Shown: positions 9,118 through 17,089 of the stretch, piece after piece | Layout: every line of letters begins with the position of its first letter | Position numbering within the stretch: position 1 is the first letter of the stretch | Source of the DNA: Lapidilactobacillus gannanensis | GTDB taxonomy: Bacteria; Bacillota; Bacilli; Lactobacillales; Lactobacillaceae | Assembly (NCBI RefSeq): GCF_003946675.1 | Contig: NZ_RHOT01000024.1 | Location: 1 to 38,865, forward strand | Length of the DNA: 38,865 nt | Reading direction: 5' to 3' | Notes under the pieces: generated by a model | The model's database searches: none | What the model was told of the DNA's origin: nothing | What the model saw: the letters and a program-made list of their open reading frames with translations, nothing else | Position numbers and translations under genes: made by a program

Positions 9118-9627
9118 ATGACAAAATTCACCCTTGCCCAACAAAAAGATTTACCAAAAATCGTTGAGATTTACAATCAAGCTATTCCCGGTCGGCTCGC
9201 TACTGCCGATTTAGAACCAGTTTCAGTTGCCGCCAAGCAAGCTTGGTTTGAGGCTTACACACCTAATCAGCGTCCCTTATGGCTGATCCAGGACGAACTG
9301 GCGCAAACAATCGGTTGGGTCGGCCTTGAGAACTTCTATGGTCGACCGGCCTATCAACACACAGCAGAAATCAGTATTTATTTAGCGACCACAGCGGCTC
9401 ATCATGGTTATGGCAGCCAAGCTTTAGATTTCGTTGAAAGTCAGTTGAATCGCCTGCAGCTGGATACATTGGTTGCTTTTATTTTTCATCACAACATCCC
9501 TAGTCAAAAACTCTTCTTGCACCATGGCTTTCAACAGTGGGGCCACCTACCAGAAGTTGCCTTATTGGATGATCAGTTACGCGACCTAGATATTCTCGGC
9601 AAACAATATCCCAAAATTACGGCTTAA
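9118..9627 (+). CDS. GNAT family N-acetyltransferase (phosphinothricin acetyltransferase-like)
   Basis: A 169-aa acetyl-CoA-dependent N-acetyltransferase. The N-terminus (KFTLAQQKDLPKIVEIYNQAI) and WVGLENF are typical of the Pat/YncA branch. HHGYGSQALDF is the acetyl-CoA pyrophosphate-binding loop, and the C-terminal half has HHNIPSQKLFLHHGFQQWGHLP. The substrate cannot be read from the sequence; amino-acid analogues or amines are usual for the group. It starts 33 bp after the lipoprotein gene, so the two may be cotranscribed. Its stop overlaps the convergent DUF1054 gene by 4 bp. Confidence 0.88.
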   Translation: MTKFTLAQQKDLPKIVEIYNQAIPGRLATADLEPVSVAAKQAWFEAYTPNQRPLWLIQDELAQTIGWVGLENFYGRPAYQHTAEISIYLATTAAHHGYGSQALDFVESQLNRLQLDTLVAFIFHHNIPSQKLFLHHGFQQWGHLPEVALLDDQLRDLDILGKQYPKITA

Positions 9628-10235
9628 TTAGCAACGACCGCTAACAAATCACGGTAAAACGGCACCATTGCACTTATTTGTTGTTTAATAGCTTGATCAA
9701 CTTGTTTAGGATCATTAAACAAAGGGTCAGCGGCCAATAGCCAACGACCAAAAGTTAATTCAGCCTTTTTCACACTTTGATAACGTTGGATTCCTCTTGC
9801 CAAATTGGGCGCATTAAATGGCAATGCTGCTTGATTCGTATGATCAAAATTAATTTCACTAATTGGTAATTTAATGAGCTGTGCTTGTTGCTGGGCTAGC
9901 CAATCAGCTACAGATGTACGTTGATCTAAATCAGCCAACAAACTTAAAGTAATAAATAATCGATCTGGCCAAAGCCCAACCTCAAAATGAGGTAACATTT
10001 TATAGCCGCGCTGATAGGTGCTCAGAGCTAACCAAGTATCCACCGGCGGATTTTTATGACGGCGTAAATGTTTGGCAATATGTAAATAAAGTGGTTGTGA
10101 CAGTTCAGGCTCAATTTGAGTCAGTAGCTCCTGACCCAAAACCTCAAAATCAGGATCAACTTCCTGTTGAATTCGACCTAAACGCTCAGTTAAACTCGGC
10201 GCTTCAAAAACCGCAAAACTTTGACGACTTAACAT
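9624..10235 (-). CDS. DUF1054/UPF0637 family protein (YktB-like)
   Basis: A 203-aa cytoplasmic protein of unknown function. It matches the UPF0637 pattern: an N-terminal helix (FAVFEAPSLTERLGRI), LYLHIAKHLRRHKNPPVDTW, RGYKMLPHFEVGLWPDRLF and a C-terminal helical tail. Length is normal for the family. GGGGGAG lies 10 nt before the ATG at 10235. It converges on the acetyltransferase and is divergent from the YueI-like gene. Confidence 0.88.
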   Translation of the reverse strand: MLSRQSFAVFEAPSLTERLGRIQQEVDPDFEVLGQELLTQIEPELSQPLYLHIAKHLRRHKNPPVDTWLALSTYQRGYKMLPHFEVGLWPDRLFITLSLLADLDQRTSVADWLAQQQAQLIKLPISEINFDHTNQAALPFNAPNLARGIQRYQSVKKAELTFGRWLLAADPLFNDPKQVDQAIKQQISAMVPFYRDLLAVVAN

Positions 10236-10398
10236 GAAATAACTCCCCCTTGATCAATGCAATGCAGCAGCTGTGAACGCCGACCATTAAATGACTGGGC
10301 TCAGCTTAACTTTATCAAACATGTTATACTGATTATATGCATTTGATTGGCATTAACGCTTAATCATATCATAAAAAAATTCGTCGAGGTGGTCAATC

Positions 10399-10863
10399 AT
10401 GACTCAAGAAACAGATGTCAATAATCGGCTAAATAATGCCATGTATGGGACGCCCCAAACCCTACCAGATCAACGACGTCAATTTCTCGGTTCCCTAAGA
10501 GAACGCGTTCTACTGGAGCTTGACGTACAAGATTTAAATAACCCGCGCGCGCTTGATTTATTCCAGCAACATTTAGATGATTATCGTGACACTAAACAAA
10601 GTGCATTGATCAATGGCAAAATCAACCACGATTTAATTGGTCCTTATTTAAAAATATTAGCTCAACAGAATTTTCCCTTCACTTTAGTTAATAAACCTGA
10701 GACCCCAACTGAACCGAAGAGCCCCGCGATTTTAATTGTGAACGAGGCAGCCGTAAATCACGAAACTGTTAATTTATTACAATTACATCCCTTAGCAGTA
10801 AAAAAAGACTTACCTAAAAAAGAGAAACCTGAAAAAAAAGGCTTCTTTCATCATTTATTGTAA
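10399..10863 (+). CDS. YueI/DUF1694 family protein
   Basis: A 154-aa cytoplasmic protein of unknown function. YueI-type features are the N-terminal NRLNNAMYGTPQTLPDQRRQFLGS, a central helical part with INHDLIGPYLKILAQQ, the strand AILIVNEAAVN, and a lysine-rich tail (KKDLPKKEKPEKKGFFHHLL). GAGGTGG precedes the ATG at 10399. It lies 30 bp upstream of rarA on the same strand and is probably cotranscribed with it. Confidence 0.85.
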   Translation: MTQETDVNNRLNNAMYGTPQTLPDQRRQFLGSLRERVLLELDVQDLNNPRALDLFQQHLDDYRDTKQSALINGKINHDLIGPYLKILAQQNFPFTLVNKPETPTEPKSPAILIVNEAAVNHETVNLLQLHPLAVKKDLPKKEKPEKKGFFHHLL

Positions 10864-10893
10864 CAAATCCATTTTTAAAGGAGTTATGTTTTA

Positions 10894-12213
10894 ATGGCAC
10901 AACAGCCCCTGGCTTGGCGCATGCGACCACGGACCCTTGATGAAGTTGTTGGTCAGCAACATCTAGTGGGCCCTGGTAAGATTATTAATCGCATGGTTGT
11001 TAGTAAGCAGTTAAGTTCTATGATTCTCTATGGTCCCCCAGGCACTGGTAAAACTAGTATTGCCAGTGCCATCGCCGGTAGCACTAAATATGCCTTTCGT
11101 AAATTGAATGCTGCCACTGATTCTAAGAAGGATCTTCAGGCCGTCGCCGCAGAAGGAAAAATGAGCGGCACGGTTATTTTGTTGTTGGATGAAATTCATC
11201 GTCTTGACAAGGCGAAGCAAGACTTCTTGCTCCCTGAATTAGAAAGTGGCCGCATTGTTCTAATTGGCGCTACTACGGAAAATCCTTATTTATCCATTAA
11301 TCCAGCAATTCGGAGTCGAACTCAGATTTTTGAAGTCCACCCGCTAACACCTGCTGACATTAAAATTGCCTTAAAGCGGGCTCTCCACGACCGCGAACGT
11401 GGTTTAGGTATGCTGCCAATCAAAATTGCTGAGAAAACCCTGAGCTTTGTCGCTGAGCGAACCAATGGTGACTTACGTTCTGCACTGAATGGACTAGAGC
11501 TAGCAGCAAAATCAACGCCCGCCGATAAAAAAACAGGCGTGATCAAATTAAGTTTACAGGATTTAGAAGACTCCATTCAAAAAAAGAGTTTCTCCCATGA
11601 CAAAGATGGCGATGCCCACTATGATGTGATTTCTGCCCTACAAAAATCAATTCGTGGGAGTGACACTGACGCGGCACTACATTATTTAGCGCGGCTGGTA
11701 ACGGCTGGCGACTTGCCCATCATTATTCGCCGCTTAATGGTCATTGCCTATGAGGACATTGGTTTAGCGAATCCGGCAGCTGCAGCCCGGACAATTACAG
11801 CTTGTCAGGCTGCTGAACGACTCGGTTTTCCTGAAGCACGAATTCCGCTTGCTGATGCGGTCATTGAGCTTTGTGTCTCACCAAAATCAAATTCAGGCAT
11901 CATGGCAATCGACGCGGCCTTAGCCGATATCCGAGAAGGTCATGCCGGACGAATTCCGACACATTTACAAGACACTCATTATCAAGGAGCCGCAAAATTA
12001 GGTCATGGTGTTGGCTATCAATACCCTCATGATGCACCCAATGATTGGCTAGCCCAACAATACCTCCCAGACACATTAGCTGGTAAACAGTACTATCAAC
12101 CTAAAAATAATGGCAAAATTGAAACTGCTTTAGGCCAACAGTACTATCGGTTACGCCAAGCGCAACAGGCTGGCTTAAAAACTAATCACCAGGGAACTGC
12201 TACGCAACATTAA
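10894..12213 (+). CDS. rarA: Replication-associated recombination protein RarA (MgsA)
   Basis: RarA is a clamp-loader-like AAA+ ATPase that acts at stalled replication forks and interacts with SSB and single-strand gaps. The 439-aa protein has RMRPRTLDEVVGQQHLVGPG, Walker A GPPGTGKT (residues 47-54), Walker B LLLDEIHR (97-103), sensor 1 GATTENPY and the C-terminal tetramerisation part with DGDAHYDVISALQKSIRGSD and YPHDAPNDW. AAAGGAG lies 10 nt before the ATG. In many Firmicutes the 6S RNA gene lies near rarA, and that holds here. Confidence 0.97.
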   Translation: MAQQPLAWRMRPRTLDEVVGQQHLVGPGKIINRMVVSKQLSSMILYGPPGTGKTSIASAIAGSTKYAFRKLNAATDSKKDLQAVAAEGKMSGTVILLLDEIHRLDKAKQDFLLPELESGRIVLIGATTENPYLSINPAIRSRTQIFEVHPLTPADIKIALKRALHDRERGLGMLPIKIAEKTLSFVAERTNGDLRSALNGLELAAKSTPADKKTGVIKLSLQDLEDSIQKKSFSHDKDGDAHYDVISALQKSIRGSDTDAALHYLARLVTAGDLPIIIRRLMVIAYEDIGLANPAAAARTITACQAAERLGFPEARIPLADAVIELCVSPKSNSGIMAIDAALADIREGHAGRIPTHLQDTHYQGAAKLGHGVGYQYPHDAPNDWLAQQYLPDTLAGKQYYQPKNNGKIETALGQQYYRLRQAQQAGLKTNHQGTATQH

Positions 12214-12282
12214 ACGGCTGAAGTGCCTGCAAGTACCAATCAGACAAAACGCGGTCACAATAGGTAAGCAAGCGCTTGCTAA

Positions 12283-12311
12283 TTGCATTTTTTCTAAAAT
12301 CATGGTACTCT
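12283..12311 (+). promoter_or_regulatory. Promoter of the 6S-like RNA
   Basis: TTGCAT (12283-12288), a 17-bp spacer and TACTCT (12306-12311) give a plausible sigma-A promoter. The predicted start, near 12318, falls just before the 5' arm of the RNA's closing stem. Confidence 0.65.
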
Positions 12312-12317
12312 TATTTA

Positions 12318-12556
12318 TGGAAGTTCTAAGGTGTTCGATTGATTCATCATTATGTTGACCGATCAAGTAATATGACATTAATCGGCAAATACCTGTTATG
12401 CACGTCGATCATTCGCTGATTAACTACGCTGACAGTGATGTCGTGATCCTGCTTTAATTATTAGCGGGTTCAACAAAATGGATCACGCTCCGGCACCACT
12501 AGATATTCCCAAAGTTATTAAAACTTTGTAGGACCAGCTTGTCTGGTCCTTTTTTG
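12318..12556 (+). ncRNA. ssrS: 6S RNA (SsrS-like)
   Basis: 6S RNA mimics an open promoter and holds the housekeeping RNA polymerase in stationary phase. The 510-bp gap after rarA has no coding frame but does contain a promoter, a rod-like fold and a terminator. The 5' arm GGAAGTTCTAAGGTGTTCG (from 12319) pairs with the 3' arm CGGCACCACTAGATATTCC (ending about 12509) in the blocks GGAA/TTCC, TCTA/TAGA and GGTG/CACC. That gives an RNA of about 190 nt before the terminator, the size expected of 6S. Position next to rarA agrees with B. subtilis and enterococci. I rely on structure and context, not on a covariance search. Confidence 0.75.
12530..12556 (+). terminator. Terminator of the 6S-like RNA
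   Basis: AGGACCAG (12530-12537) pairs perfectly with CTGGTCCT (12543-12550), followed by TTTTT. Confidence 0.92.
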
Positions 12557-12724
12557 TGTCTTTAGCCAATTTTTCTAGCGCGTGACTGACTTCAACCTAA
12601 AAAACGGGTATTGGTTTTTACAGTTGCACAGTATCATCAACGCAAAATTTTTTTGCATTTCCTTAAGTTTCAAGGTAATGTATTACTTATTCAGACTGAT
12701 CAATTTTTCCCTAAGGAGTTTATT

Positions 12725-13012
12725 ATGCAAACATTAATTACCGTGGCTATGATTATTTTTATTATTCTTTTACTTATTTTAGCAATCTATTTATTGACTC
12801 ATCTATCAAAGGATTTCCTGATTTTCAAGCCCGAAAGTACGCCCCGTATCCGTCAAATGATGCTGGTCACCAGCGTGTTGCTTTTTATTGTTGCAATTGG
12901 TGGTCTATTGATTCTTTGGTTAGCCCCAGCTAAAGCCAATTTAATTACTTTAATTGCTGGTAGCATTGTTGCGGCTGGTTTCGCCTTAATTTTAACGAAC
13001 GGTAATGACTAA
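12725..13012 (+). CDS. Small integral membrane protein
   Basis: I do not recognise a named family. The 95-aa product has three hydrophobic segments: about residues 3-25 (ITVAMIIFIILLLILAIYLL), 45-66 (MLVTSVLLFIVAIGGLLILW) and 72-90 (LITLIAGSIVAAGFALIL). A short polar loop with FKPESTPRIR lies between the first two. TAAGGAG stands 7 nt before the ATG at 12725; the in-frame start at 12611 is far from any site. It lies 61 bp before uspA on the same strand. Confidence 0.8.
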   Translation: MQTLITVAMIIFIILLLILAIYLLTHLSKDFLIFKPESTPRIRQMMLVTSVLLFIVAIGGLLILWLAPAKANLITLIAGSIVAAGFALILTNGND

Positions 13013-13073
13013 TTAATTCTTTTTTCAGGTCAAATGCTGTAAAATGAAATTGTATACGAGAGGAGCGTTGCAG

Positions 13074-13547
13074 ATGTTACAACAATATCATCGAATTCAA
13101 GTTGCCATTGATGGTTCATCCGAATCAGAATTAGCCTTTAAAAAGGCCGTGGCTGTCAGTAAGCGCAATAATGCGGAACTGCTCCTAGTTCATGTTATTG
13201 ATACTCGCGCTTTCCAAAATGTGTCAAGTTTTGACTCAGCTATGGTTGAAGAAGTTTCGGAAACCTCTAAGAAAACAATGGCTGAATATGTCAAGACCGC
13301 CAAAGATGATGGTCTGGAAAAGGTTGACTATTTTATTGAGTATGGTTCACCTAAGTCAATTCTTGGTCGCGAGTTCCCTAATCGTGAAAAAGTTGACTTG
13401 ATTATGATCGGCGCAACTGGCTTAAACGCTGTTGAACGCCTGTTACTAGGTTCTGTAACCGAATTTGTCACTCGAAATGCTACTTGTGATGTTCTGGTAG
13501 TACGGACAGATTTAGACAATAAGCCGGCGTTAAAGGCTGATAAATAG
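13074..13547 (+). CDS. Universal stress protein UspA family
   Basis: A 157-aa single-domain Usp protein. It has the N-terminal strand YHRIQVAIDGSSESELAF, LLLVHVIDTR, LIMIGATGLN and the nucleotide-binding loop G-x2-G-x9-G-[ST] (GATGLNAVERLLLGSVTE), so it probably binds ATP. The ATG at 13074 is preferred over the in-frame ATG at 13044 because GAGGAG lies about 9 nt upstream of it. A strong terminator follows. Confidence 0.93.
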   Translation: MLQQYHRIQVAIDGSSESELAFKKAVAVSKRNNAELLLVHVIDTRAFQNVSSFDSAMVEEVSETSKKTMAEYVKTAKDDGLEKVDYFIEYGSPKSILGREFPNREKVDLIMIGATGLNAVERLLLGSVTEFVTRNATCDVLVVRTDLDNKPALKADK

Positions 13548-13559
13548 TTTTCACTTTTA

Positions 13560-13590
13560 AGCATCGGCAGAATCATGTCGATGCTTTTTT
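13560..13590 (+). terminator. uspA terminator
   Basis: AGCATCGGCA (13560-13569) pairs with TGTCGATGCT (13576-13585) around a 6-nt loop and is followed by a T run. Confidence 0.9.
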
Positions 13591-13737
13591 GATGTTTTCA
13601 AAAACTGAGCTCCGATGGATTATTAACCAACTTTTCATTCTCCCCTCAATCTAATTCACCAAGCTCCCCATCATCTTAAAGCGATGGTCAAAGATGACAG
13701 ATTATTAGCCCTGCAAATTAACAACTTAAAAACTGAG

Positions 13738-13890
13738 TCTGGGACAGCAGGCATTTAAACAAAATAAGGCCAAACTTGATTACTGAAACCTGTTCTCAAA
13801 AGACACCCGGCTTCGCTTAACGCTAAAATACCGAGCAATTCGTTTGCAGAATTGTTCGGTATTTATGTTAGTGCGTACCAGCTGACCGCC
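13738..13890 (-). repeat. Dispersed intergenic hairpin repeat, copy C
   Basis: It shares with copy B the ordered blocks GTCTGnGACA, TTACTGAAACnTGTTCT, AAAAGA, TAACGCTAAAAT and CCGAGCAATTC, and with copy A the right flank TTATGTTA. The hairpin arms are 13826-13841 and 13849-13864. It separates uspA from the convergent HAD gene. No gene is seen in 13591-13922. Confidence 0.72.
13826..13864 (-). terminator. Terminator of the flavodoxin-HAD operon
   Basis: AAATACCGAGCAATTC and GAATTGTTCGGTATTT form a 16-bp stem with one G-U-type mismatch and a 7-nt loop. A short A/T-rich tail follows on the minus strand. It lies 59 bp past the HAD gene. Confidence 0.6.
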
Positions 13891-13922
13891 TTTGTCACAC
13901 GCGCTTGTTTTTTGGAATCATT

Positions 13923-14567
13923 TTATCTTTTTAAATACGAAAATAATTGGTCAAACTTGGCAATATGCGCATCGGCAGCACTTTGATCAGTCGCCACTAA
14001 AGGATTGGTCACGGCAAATGCCAATGTATAAATACCAGCAGCTTTGGCACTGGCAATCCCCATTTGCGAATCTTCAATTGCGAGTGCTTCAGTGGCAGCG
14101 ACTTGTAATTGCTGCAATGCCGTTAAATAAATACTGGGATCAGGTTTACTTTTAGCAAAATCTTGACCACTAAGAACCACTGAAAAAACACCCGTCAATT
14201 CTGTCTTCATTAGCATTTCCTGAATAAATTGCCGGTCACTGGAAGATGCCAAGGCCAATTGATACCCCTCATTCTTCAGTGATTCTAAAGCATCCGCCGC
14301 GCCTGGCTGTAAAGCCGCGGCAAAATTAAGCGGATGACTAGCCTTATAGGCGCGATAAGCTTGCAATAACTGCGCATATTCTGCTGAAGACTTGCCTGGC
14401 AATAATAATGGTAAGACCACTTTCATATTGCCACCAACAACTTGCTGAAGCTGACTTTTTGCGACTGTAATCTTAACCGAAGCAAAAAAATCTAGCCGTC
14501 GCTGTAAATAATAGGGCTCACTATCAATCAAAACCCCATCCATATCAAAAATCACTGCTTTAATCAA
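13923..14567 (-). CDS. HAD superfamily hydrolase, beta-phosphoglucomutase-like
   Basis: A 214-aa cytoplasmic phosphatase or phosphomutase of HAD subfamily IA with a helical cap. Motif I is FDMDGVLIDSE (nucleophile Asp8, acid/base Asp10), motif II is LASSSDR, motif III lysine is in KSKPDPSIY, and motif IV is IEDSQMG. The substrate is not evident; sugar phosphates are usual. I place the start at the TTG at 14567. AAGGGTG stands 5-6 nt upstream, and the product then begins MIKAVIFDMDG. That start is 10 bp after the DUF2785 gene's stop, so they are translationally close in one operon. Confidence 0.9.
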   Translation of the reverse strand: MIKAVIFDMDGVLIDSEPYYLQRRLDFFASVKITVAKSQLQQVVGGNMKVVLPLLLPGKSSAEYAQLLQAYRAYKASHPLNFAAALQPGAADALESLKNEGYQLALASSSDRQFIQEMLMKTELTGVFSVVLSGQDFAKSKPDPSIYLTALQQLQVAATEALAIEDSQMGIASAKAAGIYTLAFAVTNPLVATDQSAADAHIAKFDQLFSYLKR

Positions 14568-14577
14568 ACCGACACCC

Positions 14578-15567
14578 TTATCCGAATAATTCTGGTATTT
14601 TTTTAATAAACTTAATGAGATCATGGGGTACTTCAGGCATTAGCATCACATTGGTAAAGAAATGTTCGCGGTTATATCGCTGTGACCAAAAATCATAACC
14701 AACACTAGGCTGAATTGATGGCGCGCGATGCAACCAATCGCCAAGAATGCTTAACAAATAATCATTGTAGAATTTCTCCTTATTGGCTAAATTCACAACC
14801 GCCTTAGCTATTCGCTGGTCCTCACCAAAAGCAAAGGGTACTTTAATTTCCTGATATGCCGCCATCACAGCCGTCAAGAAATACAATTTCTGAGCACGAT
14901 TTAACCGACTCTCGGCGACTTCCTCAAGAATATTGCCCAAACGTGCATAAGCATGGACCCAACCCTTTTCAGGCACATAGCCACGGGCATCATTTTCCAA
15001 AATCGCATACAATGTCAGTTTTTGGATGACTTGCCAATATTGATTATCCGAAATCACATTGCCATATAACCGATCCGCTACTAGTAAAAACGAAATTAAA
15101 ATTACTGCCACCGCACGACCAAAGGCGGCATCATTTTCTGGCTCTAAAATATGGCTGAACAACACGTCATCTTGAATCAAATAAGCGAGAGTTGGCCAAA
15201 TCTGAGCTGAAGTAAACGCTTGGCGTCCAACTAAACCATTAAAAATTAATAAGATTTTCTCATCACGCAACGAGGCATCCAAGATACCAATATTGCTTAG
15301 TAACTGATCCAGTTCTTCATCACTAACTAAAGCATTGTTATCAGAATTATAAATTCGCTGCTCCAAACTTGCTAGTGTTTGCTTTAACGTTTTTAAATCA
15401 CCACTGGCGATTGGTGCCACATGTTGCCGGCGTTTACTGTACTCAACAGAACGTTTCAAGCGCCGTAATTGACCAGTTAATTCATCAAAGTTTAGTCCTT
15501 GACTAAACTGATTATAATAATCGCGGACCGCTAAGCGAACCCGCATCGTCTCTTCTGCTGCTGCCAA
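14578..15567 (-). CDS. DUF2785 domain protein
   Basis: A 329-aa, largely helical, probably cytoplasmic protein of unknown function. The DUF2785 signature region is YVPEKGWVHAYARLGNILEE (around residue 207), preceded by RAVAVILISFLLVADRL and followed by a helical array. The start is uncertain. TTG at 15567 has AGGT 9-10 nt upstream; the alternative is the ATG seven codons later, with only a weak AGAAGAG. It lies 29 bp downstream of the flavodoxin gene and 10 bp before the HAD gene. Confidence 0.8.
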   Translation of the reverse strand: MAAAEETMRVRLAVRDYYNQFSQGLNFDELTGQLRRLKRSVEYSKRRQHVAPIASGDLKTLKQTLASLEQRIYNSDNNALVSDEELDQLLSNIGILDASLRDEKILLIFNGLVGRQAFTSAQIWPTLAYLIQDDVLFSHILEPENDAAFGRAVAVILISFLLVADRLYGNVISDNQYWQVIQKLTLYAILENDARGYVPEKGWVHAYARLGNILEEVAESRLNRAQKLYFLTAVMAAYQEIKVPFAFGEDQRIAKAVVNLANKEKFYNDYLLSILGDWLHRAPSIQPSVGYDFWSQRYNREHFFTNVMLMPEVPHDLIKFIKKIPELFG

Positions 15568-15596
15568 AAAAATTACCTACTTTTCCTTGTAAAAAA

Positions 15597-16052
15597 TTAG
15601 TCTTTATTGTGCGCAAAATCAACAACTTGCTGACAGAAAGCATCAAGTCGCGCTAAATCCGCGCGATCACTGTCTAAATTGATTTTTAAAACTGCCGTTG
15701 CTCGTTGTGCGCCCAAATAAGCTAGCTTCTGGTCAAACAAATCTAAAGCCCGTCCGAAATAGCGATGTTGGATTGAGCTGGACCCTGCCAAAGCATAGTA
15801 CTTACCGCGCAAATCAGTTGTCTCTAAATCATCAAAGAAGGCAACTGCTTCATCTGGTAGTTGGCCTTCATAGTAAGTATAACTAACCACCACAACTCCC
15901 GCAAAATCAGCCAATTTTTCTACTGGAAAAGTCATCATTTCAGCTATTTCAACTGGCTGATCAAGCTGTTGAAATTGTTTACCAAGATATTGAGCAACTT
16001 TCTCATTACGTCCCGACTTACTCGCATAAATAAGCGCGATTTTATCTGCCAT
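15597..16052 (-). CDS. Flavodoxin
   Basis: A 151-aa FMN-binding electron carrier. The phosphate-binding loop is in ALIYASKSGRNEKVA (residues 6-20), and VVVVSYTYYEGQLPDEAVAFF carries an isoalloxazine-binding loop. The C-terminal half contains KYYALAGSSSIQHRYFGRALDLFDQKL. This is the short-chain flavodoxin layout. AAGGAGT lies 9 nt before the ATG at 16052. It is first of a minus-strand operon with the DUF2785 and HAD genes. The redox partner is not in the window. Confidence 0.92.
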   Translation of the reverse strand: MADKIALIYASKSGRNEKVAQYLGKQFQQLDQPVEIAEMMTFPVEKLADFAGVVVVSYTYYEGQLPDEAVAFFDDLETTDLRGKYYALAGSSSIQHRYFGRALDLFDQKLAYLGAQRATAVLKINLDSDRADLARLDAFCQQVVDFAHNKD

Positions 16053-16320
16053 AATAGCACACTCCTTGATTAACTACATAACTCTGATTCTAACATAGAA
16101 AGTCGCAAAGCAGAACGGGCTCTAGAACATAATTAGTGCTTTGTGCTTAACTAACTATCTCGAAATTACCCACTCCTGCAAAAAAAGGATTGCTTACTAC
16201 AGCGGGAACAAAATAACTCCTCCCCCTTGTTTCTGGTGACAACAACACATTGATTCAATGCGTGGGTCTGCCTCATTCCATACTAGGTTCGATTATGAAG
16301 CTGTCATAGAGAATTCTAAC
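16053..16320. other. Intergenic region, upstream of flavodoxin, no gene
   Basis: I see nothing coding here. It should contain the flavodoxin-operon promoter on the minus strand. It ends directly at the degenerate distal repeat of the CRISPR array. Confidence 0.4.
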
Positions 16321-16550
16321 GCGTTAATTCATGTTTTTATATAAGAAGCGACGCTTGGCGGTACGGTTGGGAGCCACTGCCGTAGAAATTTCAATTCACG
16401 CTCCTATATAAGGAGCGACTTTGCGAGTTCGTAATAGCCGTTGGCAGAACTGTATTTCAATTCACGCTCCTATATAAGGAGCGACCAGCCATTTGGACCA
16501 AATCAGCATTCTTAGCACATTTCAATTCACGCTCCTATATAAGGAGCGAC
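16321..16550 (-). CRISPR. Orphan CRISPR array, type I-C-like repeat, 3 spacers
   Basis: Three identical 32-nt repeats (16388-16419, 16454-16485, 16519-16550) and one degenerate copy (16321-16352) are separated by spacers of 35, 34 and 33 nt. On the minus strand the repeat reads GTCGCTCC...GGAGCG...ATTGAAAT, the type I-C (GTCGC...GAAAT) pattern with an internal palindrome. The degenerate copy is at the low-coordinate end, the expected leader-distal end for minus-strand transcription. No cas gene is present in the window. Confidence 0.93.
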
Positions 16551-16899
16551 GAGAGGTGAGCGACCGATAATGCCGTTTGTTGTATTCAGCTTACCAAAGT
16601 TATCGTCCGGAATACGGTCTAGCATTAAATCGACCAGTAACCACATTTGCTTGCTTCTAAAAAGGCAGCTGACAATATATGTCAGCTGCTCTTTTAAAAA
16701 ACACTACACTGTATTTACATTTCAATCCGCGCAATAGCAACAACTAATACGACTTAATAAGCATAAGCTATTTAGCAACAATTGACAAACATTCTGAATA
16801 ATTTAGCGTCGGTTTAGGAAAAATTAACGCGATTTTAAAAATAAAATTCATCAATACCTTTCTTTTTCCAAGATATCTGTTAAAATAATACTTGTTGTT
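16551..16899. other. CRISPR-flanking region with hairpin and repeat fragment
   Basis: A leader would be expected here for a minus-strand array. A strong two-way terminator-like hairpin (GCAGCTGACA 16665-16674, TGTCAGCTGC 16680-16689, A/T tails both sides) lies only about 115 bp from the array. ATTTCAATCCGCGC at 16719-16732 matches 12 of the first 14 bases of the repeat. A TTGACA at 16782 has no good -10 box. No gene is seen. Confidence 0.55.
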
Positions 16900-16983
16900 G
16901 CCGCTGTGGCGGAATTGGCAGACGCGCAGCGTTCAGGTCGCTGTATCCTCACGGGTGTACAGGTTCGACTCCTGCCAGCGGCA
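16900..16983 (+). tRNA. tRNA-Leu (CAG)
   Basis: 84 nt with acceptor arms GCCGCTG / CAGCGGC, discriminator A, anticodon arm CAGCG-TTCAGGT-CGCTG (anticodon CAG), a long class II variable arm, and T-loop GGTTCGACTCC. CCA is not encoded. Confidence 0.96.
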
Positions 16984-16992
16984 CTAAGTAAA

Positions 16993-17026
16993 AAAGCGCT
17001 AATCCTTCAATGGATTAACGCTTTTT
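16993..17026 (+). terminator. tRNA-Leu terminator
   Basis: AAAGCGCTAATCC and GGATTAACGCTTTTT pair around a short loop and end in a T run directly after the tRNA. Confidence 0.8.
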
Positions 17027-17089
17027 GTTTGCAATCATAACGGACAATTTACCTATATCAGCTGATTAATATCTTATAATAACTAGTTC

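Noticed and set aside
16321..16550. Array could be a simple tandem repeat or regulatory repeat
   Set aside because: Unique spacers of 33-35 nt, 32-nt exact repeats with internal palindrome and a GTCGC/GAAAT pattern fit CRISPR.
16782..16787. TTGACA as the tRNA-Leu promoter
   Set aside because: No acceptable -10 box lies 16-18 bp downstream, and it is over 110 bp from the tRNA.
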